A stretch of 36,827 nt of DNA from DATHSY01 sp046729855 (GTDB taxonomy: Bacteria > Actinomycetota > UBA4738 > HRBIN12): NCBI GenBank assembly GCA_046729855.1, contig JBKPHM010000020.1:1-36827 (forward strand), written 5' to 3'. The notes below the pieces were generated by a model. It was not told the origin of the DNA. It searched no databases and saw nothing but the letters and a program-made list of their open reading frames with translations. The translations under genes were made by a program, and so were the position numbers. Below are positions 8,479-16,546 of this stretch, piece after piece; positions within the stretch are counted from its first letter, which is position 1; each line of letters opens with the position of its first letter.

Positions 8479-9828
8479 TCACAGGCCGTTGCGGTCGATC
8501 ACCTCCGCGTACCAGCGGGCGCTGGCCTTCGGCAGGCGGCGTTGCGTCGCGAAGTCGACATAGACGAGCCCGAAGCGCTTGCCGTACCCCTCGACCCACT
8601 CGAAGTTGTCGAGCAGCGACCACACCAGGTACCCCTCGAGCGGCACGCCCGCGGACACCGCCTCGTGCGCTGCCGCGATGTGGTCGTGCAAGTACGCGAT
8701 CCGGCGCTGGTCCCGCACCTCGCCGTTCGCGTCCGGCGCTTCGTCGAACGCCGCGCCGTTCTCCGTGACGAGCATCCGCGCGGGCTCGTACTCGGCGTGC
8801 ACCCAGGCAAGCAGCTCGCTGAGCCCGCTCGCGTCGATTGGCCACTCCATCGCGGTGACGTCCGCATCCGCCGGGAGCACGGCCCACGCGCCGAGCGACC
8901 CGGGTACCTCGATCGGTCTCGCCCCGCGCGACGCGTCGGCGGCGATCGTCTGTCGCCGGTAGTAGTTCACGCCCAGGAACGCCAGCGGCGCGGCGATGAC
9001 GTCGAGGTCGCCATCCCGGATGAACTCGAGGTCGACGAACCGCCCGTAGTGCTCCATGAGCTCGCGCGGATAGCCGCGACCGAACAGCGGATCGAGGAAC
9101 AGCTGGTTCATCTGCAGACCGGCCAACCGCGCGGCGCGTTCGTCGTCGGCATCGTCGGACACGGGCTCATGCGGCTCGAGGTTCAACGCGATCCCGGCGT
9201 TGTCCCGCATCGCGTCGAGCGCGAGTCCGTGGCCGAGGAGCTGATGGTGCGTGGCGGCGAGGGCGGCGGCGTCGTCGGTGCGGCCGGGTGCGTGGATGCC
9301 GGCCGAGTATCCGAGCCACGCGGCGACCCACGGCTCGTTCAACGTGATCCAGTAAGACACCTCGCCCGCGAGCGCGTCGTGGACGATCTCCGCGTGCTCG
9401 GCGAAGCGCGAGGCGGTGTCGCGGTTCGGCCAGCCCCCCGCCTCCTCGAGCGCCTGCGGGAGATCCCAGTGGTAGAGCGTCACGACGGGCCGGACGCCGG
9501 CCGAGTTCAGCGCATCGACCAAGTGCCGATAGTGGTCGAGGCCGCGCCGGTTCGCGGGTCCACGTCCGTCCGGCTGGATCCGGGGCCACGCGATCGAGAA
9601 CCGGTACGCCTGGATCCCCAGGTCGGCCATCAGCGCGATGTCCTTGGGGAACCGGTGGTACTGGTCGCACGCCACGTCGCCCGTATCGCCGTTCTTGACG
9701 CGGCCCGGCTGGCGGCAGAACGTGTCCCAGATAGACCGCCCGCGCCCGTCCTCCCGCGCGGCGCCCTCCACCTGGTACGCGGACGTCGCGGCACCCCAGA
9801 GGAACCCGTCCGGGAACCGCGACTGCAA
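8479..9828 (-). CDS. Glycoside hydrolase family 1 beta-glucosidase
   Basis: This 449-residue enzyme is the usual length for bacterial GH1 beta-glucosidases, retaining enzymes that cleave terminal beta-glucosides or galactosides. The N-terminal signature FLWGAATSAYQVEGA is present. The acid/base is Glu165 in TLNEPW and the nucleophile is Glu356 in VTENGA. Substrate-pocket residues include the WSLLDNFEW segment near the C-terminus. There is no signal peptide, so it acts in the cytosol on imported oligosaccharide. The start is TTG 9828, 12 nt after the ATPase stop; no ATG or GTG lies in a better place. Its position between the ATPase and the binding protein gene ties it to the uptake system. Confidence 0.95.
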   Translation of the reverse strand: MQSRFPDGFLWGAATSAYQVEGAAREDGRGRSIWDTFCRQPGRVKNGDTGDVACDQYHRFPKDIALMADLGIQAYRFSIAWPRIQPDGRGPANRRGLDHYRHLVDALNSAGVRPVVTLYHWDLPQALEEAGGWPNRDTASRFAEHAEIVHDALAGEVSYWITLNEPWVAAWLGYSAGIHAPGRTDDAAALAATHHQLLGHGLALDAMRDNAGIALNLEPHEPVSDDADDERAARLAGLQMNQLFLDPLFGRGYPRELMEHYGRFVDLEFIRDGDLDVIAAPLAFLGVNYYRRQTIAADASRGARPIEVPGSLGAWAVLPADADVTAMEWPIDASGLSELLAWVHAEYEPARMLVTENGAAFDEAPDANGEVRDQRRIAYLHDHIAAAHEAVSAGVPLEGYLVWSLLDNFEWVEGYGKRFGLVYVDFATQRRLPKASARWYAEVIDRNGL

Positions 9829-9840
9829 CGACGCCGTCGG

Positions 9841-11049
9841 TCAGTCCCCGTAGATGCCTAGGCCGGTGTCCGGGTCGAAGAAGTGGATCCGCCGCGTGTC
9901 GACTACCAGCTCAATCGGCTCGCGTTCGGCAGCACGCGTCCGCGGGTTCAGGCGAGCGAGGAACGTGGTTGTCGCCGTGCCGGTTCTGCGCTCGATCTCG
10001 ACCGCATCGTGACCGGCATCGGCGGCCAGCTCCCTCGCATCGTCGGTGGAGGCACTCGCAGCATCGATGGGGAAGTGCACGACGACGTCGGAGCCGAGCG
10101 CCTCGCGCAACAGCACCGTGGAACGGATCCGTTGATCGGCGGGAGCCGCAGCGACGAGCGAGGCGTCCTCCATGTCCTCGGGGCGCACGCCGAGGATGAT
10201 CCGCCTGCCCTCGAACCGCTTCAGCGCCGGACGCGCGTTGAGCACGTAATCGGCCACGCGCAACGAGAAACCGCCGAACTCGACGGCCGCCGACCCGTTC
10301 GTCCGGCTGAGCGTCGCCTCGACCATGTTCATCGCCGGCGAACCGATGAAGCCGGCTGCGAACAGGTTGACGGGGTGGTCGTACAACACCTGCGGGTTGT
10401 CGACCTGCTGCAGGATGCCGCGGCGGATGATCGCGACGCGGTCCCCCATCGTCATCGCCTCGGTCTGATCGTGTGTCACGTAGATCGTCGTCGTGCCGAG
10501 CTCGTCCTGGATCCGCGCGATCTCCGAACGCATCTGGACGCGGAGCTTGGCATCGAGGTTCGACAGCGGCTCGTCCATCAGGAAGGCCTTGGGCTCGCGG
10601 ACGATCGCGCGGCCCATCGCCACGCGCTGCCGCTGGCCGCCCGAGAGGGCCTTCGGCTTGCGCTCCAGGAACTCCTCGAGGCCGAGGATGCCGGCGGCCT
10701 GCCGGACGCGCCGGTCGATCTCGCCCTTGTCGAGCTTGCGGAGCTTCAACCCGAACGCCATGTTGTCGTACACGGTCATGTGCGGGTACAGCGCGTAGTT
10801 CTGAAACACCATCGCGATGTCCCGCTCCTTGGGCGGCACGTTGTTGACGACGCGCTCCCCGATCCGGACGCTGCCCTCGGTGATCGTCTCGAGGCCGGCA
10901 ACCATCCGGAGCGCGGTCGTCTTGCCGCATCCCGAGGGACCGACGAGCACGATGAACTCCCCGTCCGCGATGTCGATGTCGAGCTGGTCGACGGCCCGCG
11001 TGCCGTCCGGATAGACCTTGCTGATCTTGTCGAGATCGATCTCCGCCAC
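9841..11049 (-). CDS. MalK/UgpC/MsiK-type sugar ABC transporter ATPase
   Basis: The 402-residue ATPase energises the sugar permeases. It has Walker A GPSGCGKTT (residues 38-46), the Q-loop MVFQNYALYP, the signature ALSGGQRQRV, Walker B AFLMDEPLSNLDA and the H-loop VTHDQTEA. From about residue 235 there is the regulatory TOBE/OB domain, including ILGVRPEDME. GTG 11049 is chosen because GGGAGG lies 8 nt upstream and the protein then begins like its relatives (AEIDLDKISKVYPDG). The longer frame from 11100 adds only unrelated residues. It is the first gene of the operon; an insert-rich C-terminus (ASASTDDARELAADAGHDA) makes it slightly longer than typical MalK. Confidence 0.94.
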   Translation of the reverse strand: MAEIDLDKISKVYPDGTRAVDQLDIDIADGEFIVLVGPSGCGKTTALRMVAGLETITEGSVRIGERVVNNVPPKERDIAMVFQNYALYPHMTVYDNMAFGLKLRKLDKGEIDRRVRQAAGILGLEEFLERKPKALSGGQRQRVAMGRAIVREPKAFLMDEPLSNLDAKLRVQMRSEIARIQDELGTTTIYVTHDQTEAMTMGDRVAIIRRGILQQVDNPQVLYDHPVNLFAAGFIGSPAMNMVEATLSRTNGSAAVEFGGFSLRVADYVLNARPALKRFEGRRIILGVRPEDMEDASLVAAAPADQRIRSTVLLREALGSDVVVHFPIDAASASTDDARELAADAGHDAVEIERRTGTATTTFLARLNPRTRAAEREPIELVVDTRRIHFFDPDTGLGIYGD

Positions 11050-11129
11050 GGCGCGACCTCCCGCTGAACGTGCCGATACACAACCACAGGGCCGCGCCAT
11101 ACCGCAACGGCGCCCGCCGATGCCGGGCG

Positions 11130-11135
11130 TACGAT
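11130..11135 (+). promoter_or_regulatory. Candidate -10 box (TACGAT) for the macro-domain gene
   Basis: TACGAT ends 6 nt before GTG 11142, so the predicted transcript would begin at or next to the start codon. There is no recognisable -35 box. Confidence 0.4.
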
Positions 11136-11141
11136 GCGGAG

Positions 11142-11666
11142 GTGCCTGGGATCGAGCTCGTCCGGGGAGACATCACCGCGCAGCAGGTCGACGCGATCGT
11201 GAATGCGGCGAACTCGTCCCTTATGGGCGGGGGAGGCGTCGACGGCGCGATCCACCGGGCGGGTGGGCCGGCGGTCCTCGAGGAGTGCAGCGCGATCCGC
11301 GAGACCCGCTACCCCGACGGGCTGCCCACCGGTGAGGCGGTCGCCACGACCGCCGGGAATCTGCCGGCACGGTGGGTGATCCACACCGTGGGTCCGGTGT
11401 TTTCGAAGCGGGAGGACCGATCCGAGCTGCTCGCCGGGTGCCACTCGTCGTCGTTGCGGGTGGCGGACGAGCTTGGCGCGCGGACCGTGGCGTTCCCGGC
11501 GATCTCCACGGGGGTGTACGGGTATCCGCTCGACCTCGCCGCGCCGGTCGCGCTGCGGGCGGTCGCGGACGCGGCGACCGACGTCGAGGAGGTGCGGTTC
11601 GTCCTGTTCGGCGAGGACGCGTTCGGCGCCTTCGAGCGAGCGCTCGCCGAGCTCCAGAACCCGTGA
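11142..11666 (+). CDS. Macro-domain protein, O-acetyl-ADP-ribose deacetylase type
   Basis: The 174-residue protein is a single macro domain of the YmdB/MacroD class, cytosolic hydrolases acting on O-acetyl-ADP-ribose and mono-ADP-ribosylated proteins. Binding motifs are GDIT near residue 9, VNAANSSLMGGGGVDGAIHR (about 20-39) with the catalytic-loop Asn/Asp, and the phosphate loop PAISTGVYGYP (about 119-129). GTG 11142 places the start exactly where homologues begin (PGIELVRGDIT). The open frame reaches back to an ATG at 11070, but that N-terminus is Arg-rich non-family sequence overlapping the divergent ATPase leader. No DarT-like toxin gene is adjacent. Confidence 0.92.
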   Translation: MPGIELVRGDITAQQVDAIVNAANSSLMGGGGVDGAIHRAGGPAVLEECSAIRETRYPDGLPTGEAVATTAGNLPARWVIHTVGPVFSKREDRSELLAGCHSSSLRVADELGARTVAFPAISTGVYGYPLDLAAPVALRAVADAATDVEEVRFVLFGEDAFGAFERALAELQNP

Positions 11667-11702
11667 CCTCGTAGGCGCCGAAGCCGAAGCCGACCGCGTT
11701 GG

Positions 11703-11708
11703 TAGGAT
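11703..11708 (+). promoter_or_regulatory. Candidate -10 box (GGTAGGAT) for the rhodanese gene
   Basis: TAGGAT lies 9 nt before ATG 11718 and is part of the recurrent GGTAGNNT string. A leaderless or nearly leaderless transcript is inferred, since no Shine-Dalgarno sequence precedes the ATG. Confidence 0.45.
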
Positions 11709-11717
11709 TCCTGTCCA

Positions 11718-12074
11718 ATGAGCCAGCCTGCAGGGAACGAGCGCACGGAGCTGACGACGGTCCGCGGCGTCCACGAGCACCTGGACGAGGTGCAGCTCGT
11801 CGACTGCCGGGAGCCGTACGAGTGGTCGGCCGGACGCATCGAGGGCGCGGTCCACATCCCGCTCAATTCGATCATGGCCGGCGTCACCGGTGATCTCCAG
11901 CCGTTCCGGCCGGTCGTGGTCGTTTGCCGGTCGGGCAACCGCAGCGAGCTGGCCACGCTGATGCTGCGTGCACGCGGGTTCGAGGCCTACAACCTCGAGG
12001 GCGGCATGGAGGACTGGGAGCGCGAGGGCCTCCCGTTCTCGACGCCCGAGGGCGCGCCCGGGCGCGTCGCCTGA
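11718..12074 (+). CDS. Single-domain rhodanese (sulfurtransferase-like)
   Basis: This 118-residue rhodanese has the active-site loop CRSGNRS with Cys70, which carries the persulfide, preceded by the usual LVDCREPYEWSAGRIEGAVHIP and followed by NLEGGMEDWEREGLP. It is a cytosolic single-domain GlpE/YgaP-like protein. It lies about 50 nt after the macro-domain gene on the same strand but appears to have its own promoter. Cys30, in LVDCRE, is outside the active loop. The sulfur donor and acceptor are unknown. Confidence 0.93.
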   Translation: MSQPAGNERTELTTVRGVHEHLDEVQLVDCREPYEWSAGRIEGAVHIPLNSIMAGVTGDLQPFRPVVVVCRSGNRSELATLMLRARGFEAYNLEGGMEDWEREGLPFSTPEGAPGRVA

Positions 12075-12170
12075 GCCGAACCGCTCGCGGATCCGGTCAG
12101 CGCGGGCGCTCGTGGCGGTCATCACGACGATCTTCCGCATCGCGGCCGCCTGCCCTAGGCCGCGGCGAAG

Positions 12171-12719
12171 CTAGTGACAGCCACCGAACGAGAAGTGCCC
12201 AGGGTCGTTCACCGGTACGGACTGGCACCATCCGTTCGCCTCCAACGCCGCGACGATCGCGGGGTCGCCGAGCGCTTCCTCGGTCGTGTCGATCGCCGCA
12301 CCGAGCTGGTGCCAGGAAAGGCCGGGCGGCGCACACAGCCCCGGGCAGCCCTCGGGGTTGCCGCAGATGTTCTTGCACGCGATCCGCTGCTGCCGGCAGC
12401 TGCGGAACGACCACACAACCGGGATGTCCGTACCGGCGCCGCGTTCGGCCGCCAGGAACGCCTGCATCGCAGCGGGCTGCAGCTTAACGCCGTCGACGGT
12501 GCGCAGCGGCGGCCGCTCGGCGCACGGATCGTCCGGGATCACGATCGGCGAACGCTCGACGAACGCCAGCACGCCCGCACCGGCGACCGCGACGGTCGCT
12601 ACCGCGGCGGCCGCCAAGATACGACGCCGCCGGCGAAGCAGATCCCGAGCGCCCCGGTGTCGACCGATCCCTCGACGGTACCCGGCCGACCGAAGCGGCG
12701 GTAGCCTTCGAGTGTCCAT
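12171..12719 (-). CDS. Secreted M15/VanY-like D,D-peptidase, cysteine-rich
   Basis: The 182-residue protein has a long Arg-rich N-terminus (RRRRR), an Ala/Val TM or signal (ILAAAAVATVAVAGAGVLAF, about residues 40-59) and an extracytoplasmic M15-type fold. Conserved elements are SFRSCRQQ, the zinc motif SWHQLGAAID (His and Asp) and a final zinc His in DPGHFSF. In typical VanY proteins this last motif is ExWH with a catalytic Glu; here the corresponding position reads NDPGH, so Asp may replace Glu. Eight cysteines in the external part suggest several disulfides. The only usable start in frame is ATG 12719, which overlaps the glcD ATG. Peptidoglycan trimming is the likely role. Confidence 0.78.
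   Translation of the reverse strand: MDTRRLPPLRSAGYRRGIGRHRGARDLLRRRRRILAAAAVATVAVAGAGVLAFVERSPIVIPDDPCAERPPLRTVDGVKLQPAAMQAFLAAERGAGTDIPVVWSFRSCRQQRIACKNICGNPEGCPGLCAPPGLSWHQLGAAIDTTEEALGDPAIVAALEANGWCQSVPVNDPGHFSFGGCH
12702..12707 (+). promoter_or_regulatory. Candidate -10 box (GGTAGCCT) for glcD
   Basis: TAGCCT sits 10 nt before ATG 12718. It lies inside the first codons of the divergent peptidase gene, so the glc promoter would be embedded in that coding region. Confidence 0.42.
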
Positions 12720-14181
12720 GGCAGACGTCGATGGCGCTCGCAAGGCCCTCCTGGAGGCCGTGGGGCCGGAGCGGATCCTGACCGACCCGCTGACGCTGGC
12801 GCTGTACGCGCGTGACGGGTCGATCGTGCAGGGGTCGGCGGCGATCGTCGCGCTTCCCACCGACGTCACCGAGCTGCGCGCCTGCGTCCGGATCGCCACG
12901 CGGCACGGCATGTCGGTGGTCCCGCGCGGCTCCGGCACCGGGCTCGCCGGCGGCGCGACGCCCGTCGCCGACGCGCTCGTCGTCGCCACGACGAAGATGA
13001 ACCGCATCCTCGAGATCCGCGCGGAAGACCGTCTGGCGTGGGTCGAGCCCGGCGTGATCAACCTCGACCTGGCGAACGTGCTCCGCCCGTACGGGTTCAC
13101 GTACGCGCCGGATCCGTCGTCGCAGCAGACGTCGTCGATCGGCGGCAACGTGAGCACGAACGCGGGCGGTCCGCACTGCCTGGCCTACGGCGTCACCTCG
13201 AACCACGTCCTGGCGCTCGACGTCGTCCTGCCGGACGGCTCGCTCGAGCGGCTCGGCTCCGAGGCGCCCGAGGCCGCCGGGTATGACCTTCGCGGCGTCG
13301 TCGTGGGCGCGGAGGGGACGCTCGGCGTCGTGGCGGCGATCTGCGTCCGCCTCACGCCGCTCCCGGCCGACATCCGCACCATGCTGTTCGACTTCACCAC
13401 GGTCGAGGACTGCGCGGCGACGGTCTCCGCCATCATCGCGAGCGGCGTGGTCCCGGCCGCGGTCGAGATGATGGATCAGGGGATCGTGATCGCGGCCGAG
13501 AACTTCGCACACGCCGGCTATCCCGTCGACGCGGCGGCGATCCTGATCGTCGAGGTGGACGGCGAGCCGGCCGCGGCCGAGGCGCAGGCGCGCGCGGTCG
13601 AACGCGCGGCTCGCGCGAACGGCGTCCGCTCGGTCCGCGTCGCGAGGGATGACGCCGAACGCGCGCTGCTGTGGAAGGGGCGCAAGAACGCGTTCGGCGC
13701 CGTCGCACAGATCGCGCCGCACTACCACCTGCACGATTGTGTCGTGCCGCGCACGCGGCTGGTCGAGGTCCTCGGCGGCGTCTACGAGATCTGCCGGCGT
13801 CACGAGCTCATCGTCACGAACGTCTTCCACGCCGGCGACGGGAACCTGCACCCGCTGATCTCCTTCGACCTCCGCGAACCGGGCACGCTCGAGCGCGTAC
13901 TGGCCGCCAGCGATGAGATCGTGCGCCTGTGCGTCGATGCGGGCGGCGCGCTGTCGGGCGAGCACGGGATCGGCATCGAGAAGCGCGACTTCATGTCGCT
14001 CGTGTTCTCCGAGCACGACCTCCAGGCACAGGCGTGCGTGCGGGCGAGCTTCGACCCGGCCGGCCGCATGAACCCCCAGAAGGTATTGCCCGATGGCTCC
14101 CGGTGCGGCGACTTCGCCGTGGCGCGCGGGATGGACGCGGCCGTCGCCGCGGCGTCGCTGCCGGAGGGATCGTGGATCTGA
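12718..14181 (+). CDS. glcD: Glycolate oxidase FAD subunit GlcD
   Basis: The 487-residue FAD-linked oxidase oxidises glycolate (or D-lactate) to glyoxylate, passing electrons to GlcF and the quinone pool. The PCMH FAD-binding domain shows PRGSGTGLAGGA (residues 69-80) and SSIGGNVSTNAGGPHCLAYG (139-158). The C-terminal cap has NVFHAGDGNLHPL and ALSGEHGIGIEKR, all diagnostic of GlcD. Length agrees with E. coli GlcD (499). ATG 12718 gives the family N-terminus; the frame is open upstream but is antisense to the peptidase gene. It overlaps glcE by 10 nt. D-lactate dehydrogenase is the alternative, but the separate glcE and glcF favour glycolate. Confidence 0.93.
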   Translation: MADVDGARKALLEAVGPERILTDPLTLALYARDGSIVQGSAAIVALPTDVTELRACVRIATRHGMSVVPRGSGTGLAGGATPVADALVVATTKMNRILEIRAEDRLAWVEPGVINLDLANVLRPYGFTYAPDPSSQQTSSIGGNVSTNAGGPHCLAYGVTSNHVLALDVVLPDGSLERLGSEAPEAAGYDLRGVVVGAEGTLGVVAAICVRLTPLPADIRTMLFDFTTVEDCAATVSAIIASGVVPAAVEMMDQGIVIAAENFAHAGYPVDAAAILIVEVDGEPAAAEAQARAVERAARANGVRSVRVARDDAERALLWKGRKNAFGAVAQIAPHYHLHDCVVPRTRLVEVLGGVYEICRRHELIVTNVFHAGDGNLHPLISFDLREPGTLERVLAASDEIVRLCVDAGGALSGEHGIGIEKRDFMSLVFSEHDLQAQACVRASFDPAGRMNPQKVLPDGSRCGDFAVARGMDAAVAAASLPEGSWI

Positions 14182-15218
14182 TCCATCCCCGCTCGAAGGG
14201 CGACGTCGTCGAGGCGATCCGGGACGCGTCGCGCGGGGGGGTGCGGATCCTCGTCGCCGCGGGCCGGCAGCACCTCGACAAGGGCAACCCATCCGAGGTC
14301 GACGCGGAGCTGTGGACCACCCAGCTCGACCGCATCGTCTCGTACGAGCCCGCCGAGATGATCGCCGTGGTCGAGGCGGGCGTCCGGCTCGGCGCCCTCG
14401 CCGACGTCCTGGCGGCCGGCGGGCAGGAGTGGCCGGTCGACGCGCCACGCGACGCGACGGTCGGTGGCGTCATCGCGGCCGGCGCGTCATCGCCGCGGCG
14501 GCTGCGGGTCGGCGTCGTCCGCGACACGGTCGTGGAGATGGAGATCGTCACCGGCGACGGCCGGTTCGTCCGCAGTGGAGCTCGTACCGTAAAGAACGTG
14601 ACCGGATATGACGTGCACAAGCTGCTCATCGGGTCGCTCGGGACGCTCGGGGTCATCGTCCAGGTCGCGCTGAAGCTGCGGCCCCTGCCGGCGGCTCGGC
14701 GCACCATCCGCGTGGCGGGCGGGCTCGAGGCCGCCGGCCGCGGGCTCGAGGCCGTCCCGGGCGCCGCCGCGGCCTTGGCGACACCCTCGACGACCGACCT
14801 CCGGCTCGAGGGATGGCCCGAGGAGGTCGACGACGCCGAGACGAGGCTGCGGCAGGCCGTCGACGTCGTCGGCGCCGTCGACGCCGAGGCGTTCCCGGCC
14901 GAGCGTCCGTGGGAGCGGGCGCCCGTCGTCGCGGAGGTCGCGGTCCCCCCCTCGCGGCTGCCGGAGGTGCTCGCCGCCCCGTTCGACGACTGGGGCGCGC
15001 TGGCCGGCGCGGGCATCGCCTGGGTCGGCGTCGGCTCCGTCGACGGCGAGCTGTCGGAGCTCCGGGCCCGCGCATCGTCGTTCGGGGGGATCGCCCCCGC
15101 GATCAGGGGACCGGGCGGGCTCGGGACCGCTCGCGTGCCCGCGGTCGAGGTCCAGCGGCGGATCAAGCGCGCCTTCGACCCGGCCGGCATCCTGGCGCCC
15201 GAACGGGGGTGGGCGTGA
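14172..15218 (+). CDS. glcE: Glycolate oxidase FAD-binding subunit GlcE
   Basis: This 348-residue second FAD-binding subunit has a partly degenerate PCMH domain: VDAPRDATVGGVIAAGASSPRRLRVG (about 97-122) and GARTVKNVTGYDVHKLLIGSLGTLGVI, the hallmark GlcE stretch. Like other GlcE proteins it is shorter than GlcD. The GTG start at 14172 has an excellent GGAGGGATC before it and overlaps the end of glcD by 10 nt, indicating translational coupling. The C-terminus ends with FDPAGILAPER, the usual terminal element of the family. The middle (residues 180-300) is less conserved, as expected. Confidence 0.92.
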   Translation: MDLIHPRSKGDVVEAIRDASRGGVRILVAAGRQHLDKGNPSEVDAELWTTQLDRIVSYEPAEMIAVVEAGVRLGALADVLAAGGQEWPVDAPRDATVGGVIAAGASSPRRLRVGVVRDTVVEMEIVTGDGRFVRSGARTVKNVTGYDVHKLLIGSLGTLGVIVQVALKLRPLPAARRTIRVAGGLEAAGRGLEAVPGAAAALATPSTTDLRLEGWPEEVDDAETRLRQAVDVVGAVDAEAFPAERPWERAPVVAEVAVPPSRLPEVLAAPFDDWGALAGAGIAWVGVGSVDGELSELRARASSFGGIAPAIRGPGGLGTARVPAVEVQRRIKRAFDPAGILAPERGWA

Positions 15219-16546
15219 GCGAGATGCTCGGGAGCGACCTGCCGGCCGGCACCCGGTTCCTGGGTCCCGAACCGGGCGCGCTGCCGTCGTGGGGACCGGC
15301 CGATCACCCGTCCGACGCCGACCTGGCCTCGTGCGTCGCGTGCGGCCTCTGCCTGCCGCATTGCCCCACGTACCGTCTGACCGGCGAGGAGTCCGCATCG
15401 CCGCGCGGCAGGATCGCGGCGATGCGCGCCGTCGCGGAGGGCCGCGCGCAGGTCGACGCGACGTTCGCCTCCTACATGGATCTCTGCCTCGCGTGCCGGG
15501 CGTGCGAGGACGTCTGCCCGTCGCACGTGCCGTTCGGACGGCTGATCGAACCGGCGCGCGTGCAGATCGAGCCGCACCGGCCCGCCGGCACCCGCCTCGC
15601 GAGATGGATCGGCCTCGACGTCGCGATCCGCAGGCGATGGCTCCTCTCGCTCGTCCGCCGGCTCACGCCCGTCGCTCGCCCGTTCCTCCCCGGTCGGGTC
15701 CGCCGGCTGATCCCACGCGGGCGGCCGGGTCCGCGCGTCTCCGCGGTCACGGAGCCGGTGGGCACCGCGAAGGGGACGGTCGCGATCCTAACGGGCTGCG
15801 TGCAGGACCAGTGGTACCGCGAGGTGAACCGCGCCACGGTGCGTGTGCTCGCTCGAAACGGCTGGCGCGTCCTCGCCCCGCGCCGTCAGGTCTGCTGCGG
15901 CGCCCTCTCGGCCCACAACGGCCACCTCGAGACGGCGCGTGTGCTCGCGCGCCGCAATCTGGGCGCATTCGCGGGCGTCGACCACGTGATCGTCAACGCG
16001 GCCGCGTGCGGCGCGCAGACGAAGGAGTACGGCGAGCTCGTCGGCAGCGACGAGGCCCGAGCGTTCTCGACCAAGGTCGTCGATCTGATGGAGTTCCTGG
16101 CGGAGCAGCGGGTCGAGCCGCCGGGCGAGGACGCCGGCGTGCCCACCGTGGCGTACCACGACGCGTGCCACGCGCTCCGCGTGCAGCACATCCGGGAACA
16201 GCCCCGCGCCGTGCTCCGGTCGATCCCTGCGCTCCAGGTCCTCGATATCGCGGAGGGCGACCGCTGCTGCGGCGCGGCCGGGTTGTACAACGTCCTGCAG
16301 CCCGAGATGGCAGATCAACTCGGGGCAGCAAAAGTGGAGGCGATCCTCGCGACGGAGGTGACCACGGTCGCGACCGCGAACCCCGGGTGCGCGATGCAGC
16401 TCGCCGCCGCGATCCGTACCGCCGGCGCGAACGTCGAGGTCGTCCACCCGGTCCAGCTCCTCGACCGCGCCTACCTGCGCACAGGGGCGTTGAGGCCCAT
16501 GCACGATGCTTCGCTCCGCCCGTCGAAGGGAACGAACGTCCGATGA
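15215..16546 (+). CDS. glcF: Glycolate oxidase iron-sulfur subunit GlcF
   Basis: The 443-residue iron-sulfur protein relays electrons from GlcD/GlcE toward the membrane quinones. It has two ferredoxin-type 4Fe-4S motifs, CVACGLCLPHCP and CLACRACEDVCP, in the first 110 residues. These are followed by two CCG (DUF224) domains ending CCGALSAHNGH and CCGAAGLYNV. This arrangement is diagnostic of GlcF/LutA-type subunits, and the length is near E. coli GlcF (407). The GTG start overlaps the glcE stop as GTGA; an in-frame ATG three codons later is the alternative. Its stop overlaps the next gene as ATGA. Confidence 0.93.
   Translation: MSEMLGSDLPAGTRFLGPEPGALPSWGPADHPSDADLASCVACGLCLPHCPTYRLTGEESASPRGRIAAMRAVAEGRAQVDATFASYMDLCLACRACEDVCPSHVPFGRLIEPARVQIEPHRPAGTRLARWIGLDVAIRRRWLLSLVRRLTPVARPFLPGRVRRLIPRGRPGPRVSAVTEPVGTAKGTVAILTGCVQDQWYREVNRATVRVLARNGWRVLAPRRQVCCGALSAHNGHLETARVLARRNLGAFAGVDHVIVNAAACGAQTKEYGELVGSDEARAFSTKVVDLMEFLAEQRVEPPGEDAGVPTVAYHDACHALRVQHIREQPRAVLRSIPALQVLDIAEGDRCCGAAGLYNVLQPEMADQLGAAKVEAILATEVTTVATANPGCAMQLAAAIRTAGANVEVVHPVQLLDRAYLRTGALRPMHDASLRPSKGTNVR

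Noticed and set aside
11142..12074. DarTG-type toxin-antitoxin system (macro domain as antitoxin)
   Set aside because: No DarT-like ADP-ribosyltransferase gene is adjacent; the neighbour is a rhodanese, and the macro domain is of the general YmdB/MacroD kind.
12719..13157. N-terminal extension of the VanY-like peptidase through the minus-strand open frame to 13157
   Set aside because: The added part is antisense to conserved glcD sequence and lacks a signal peptide; the Arg-rich head and TM lie downstream of 12719.
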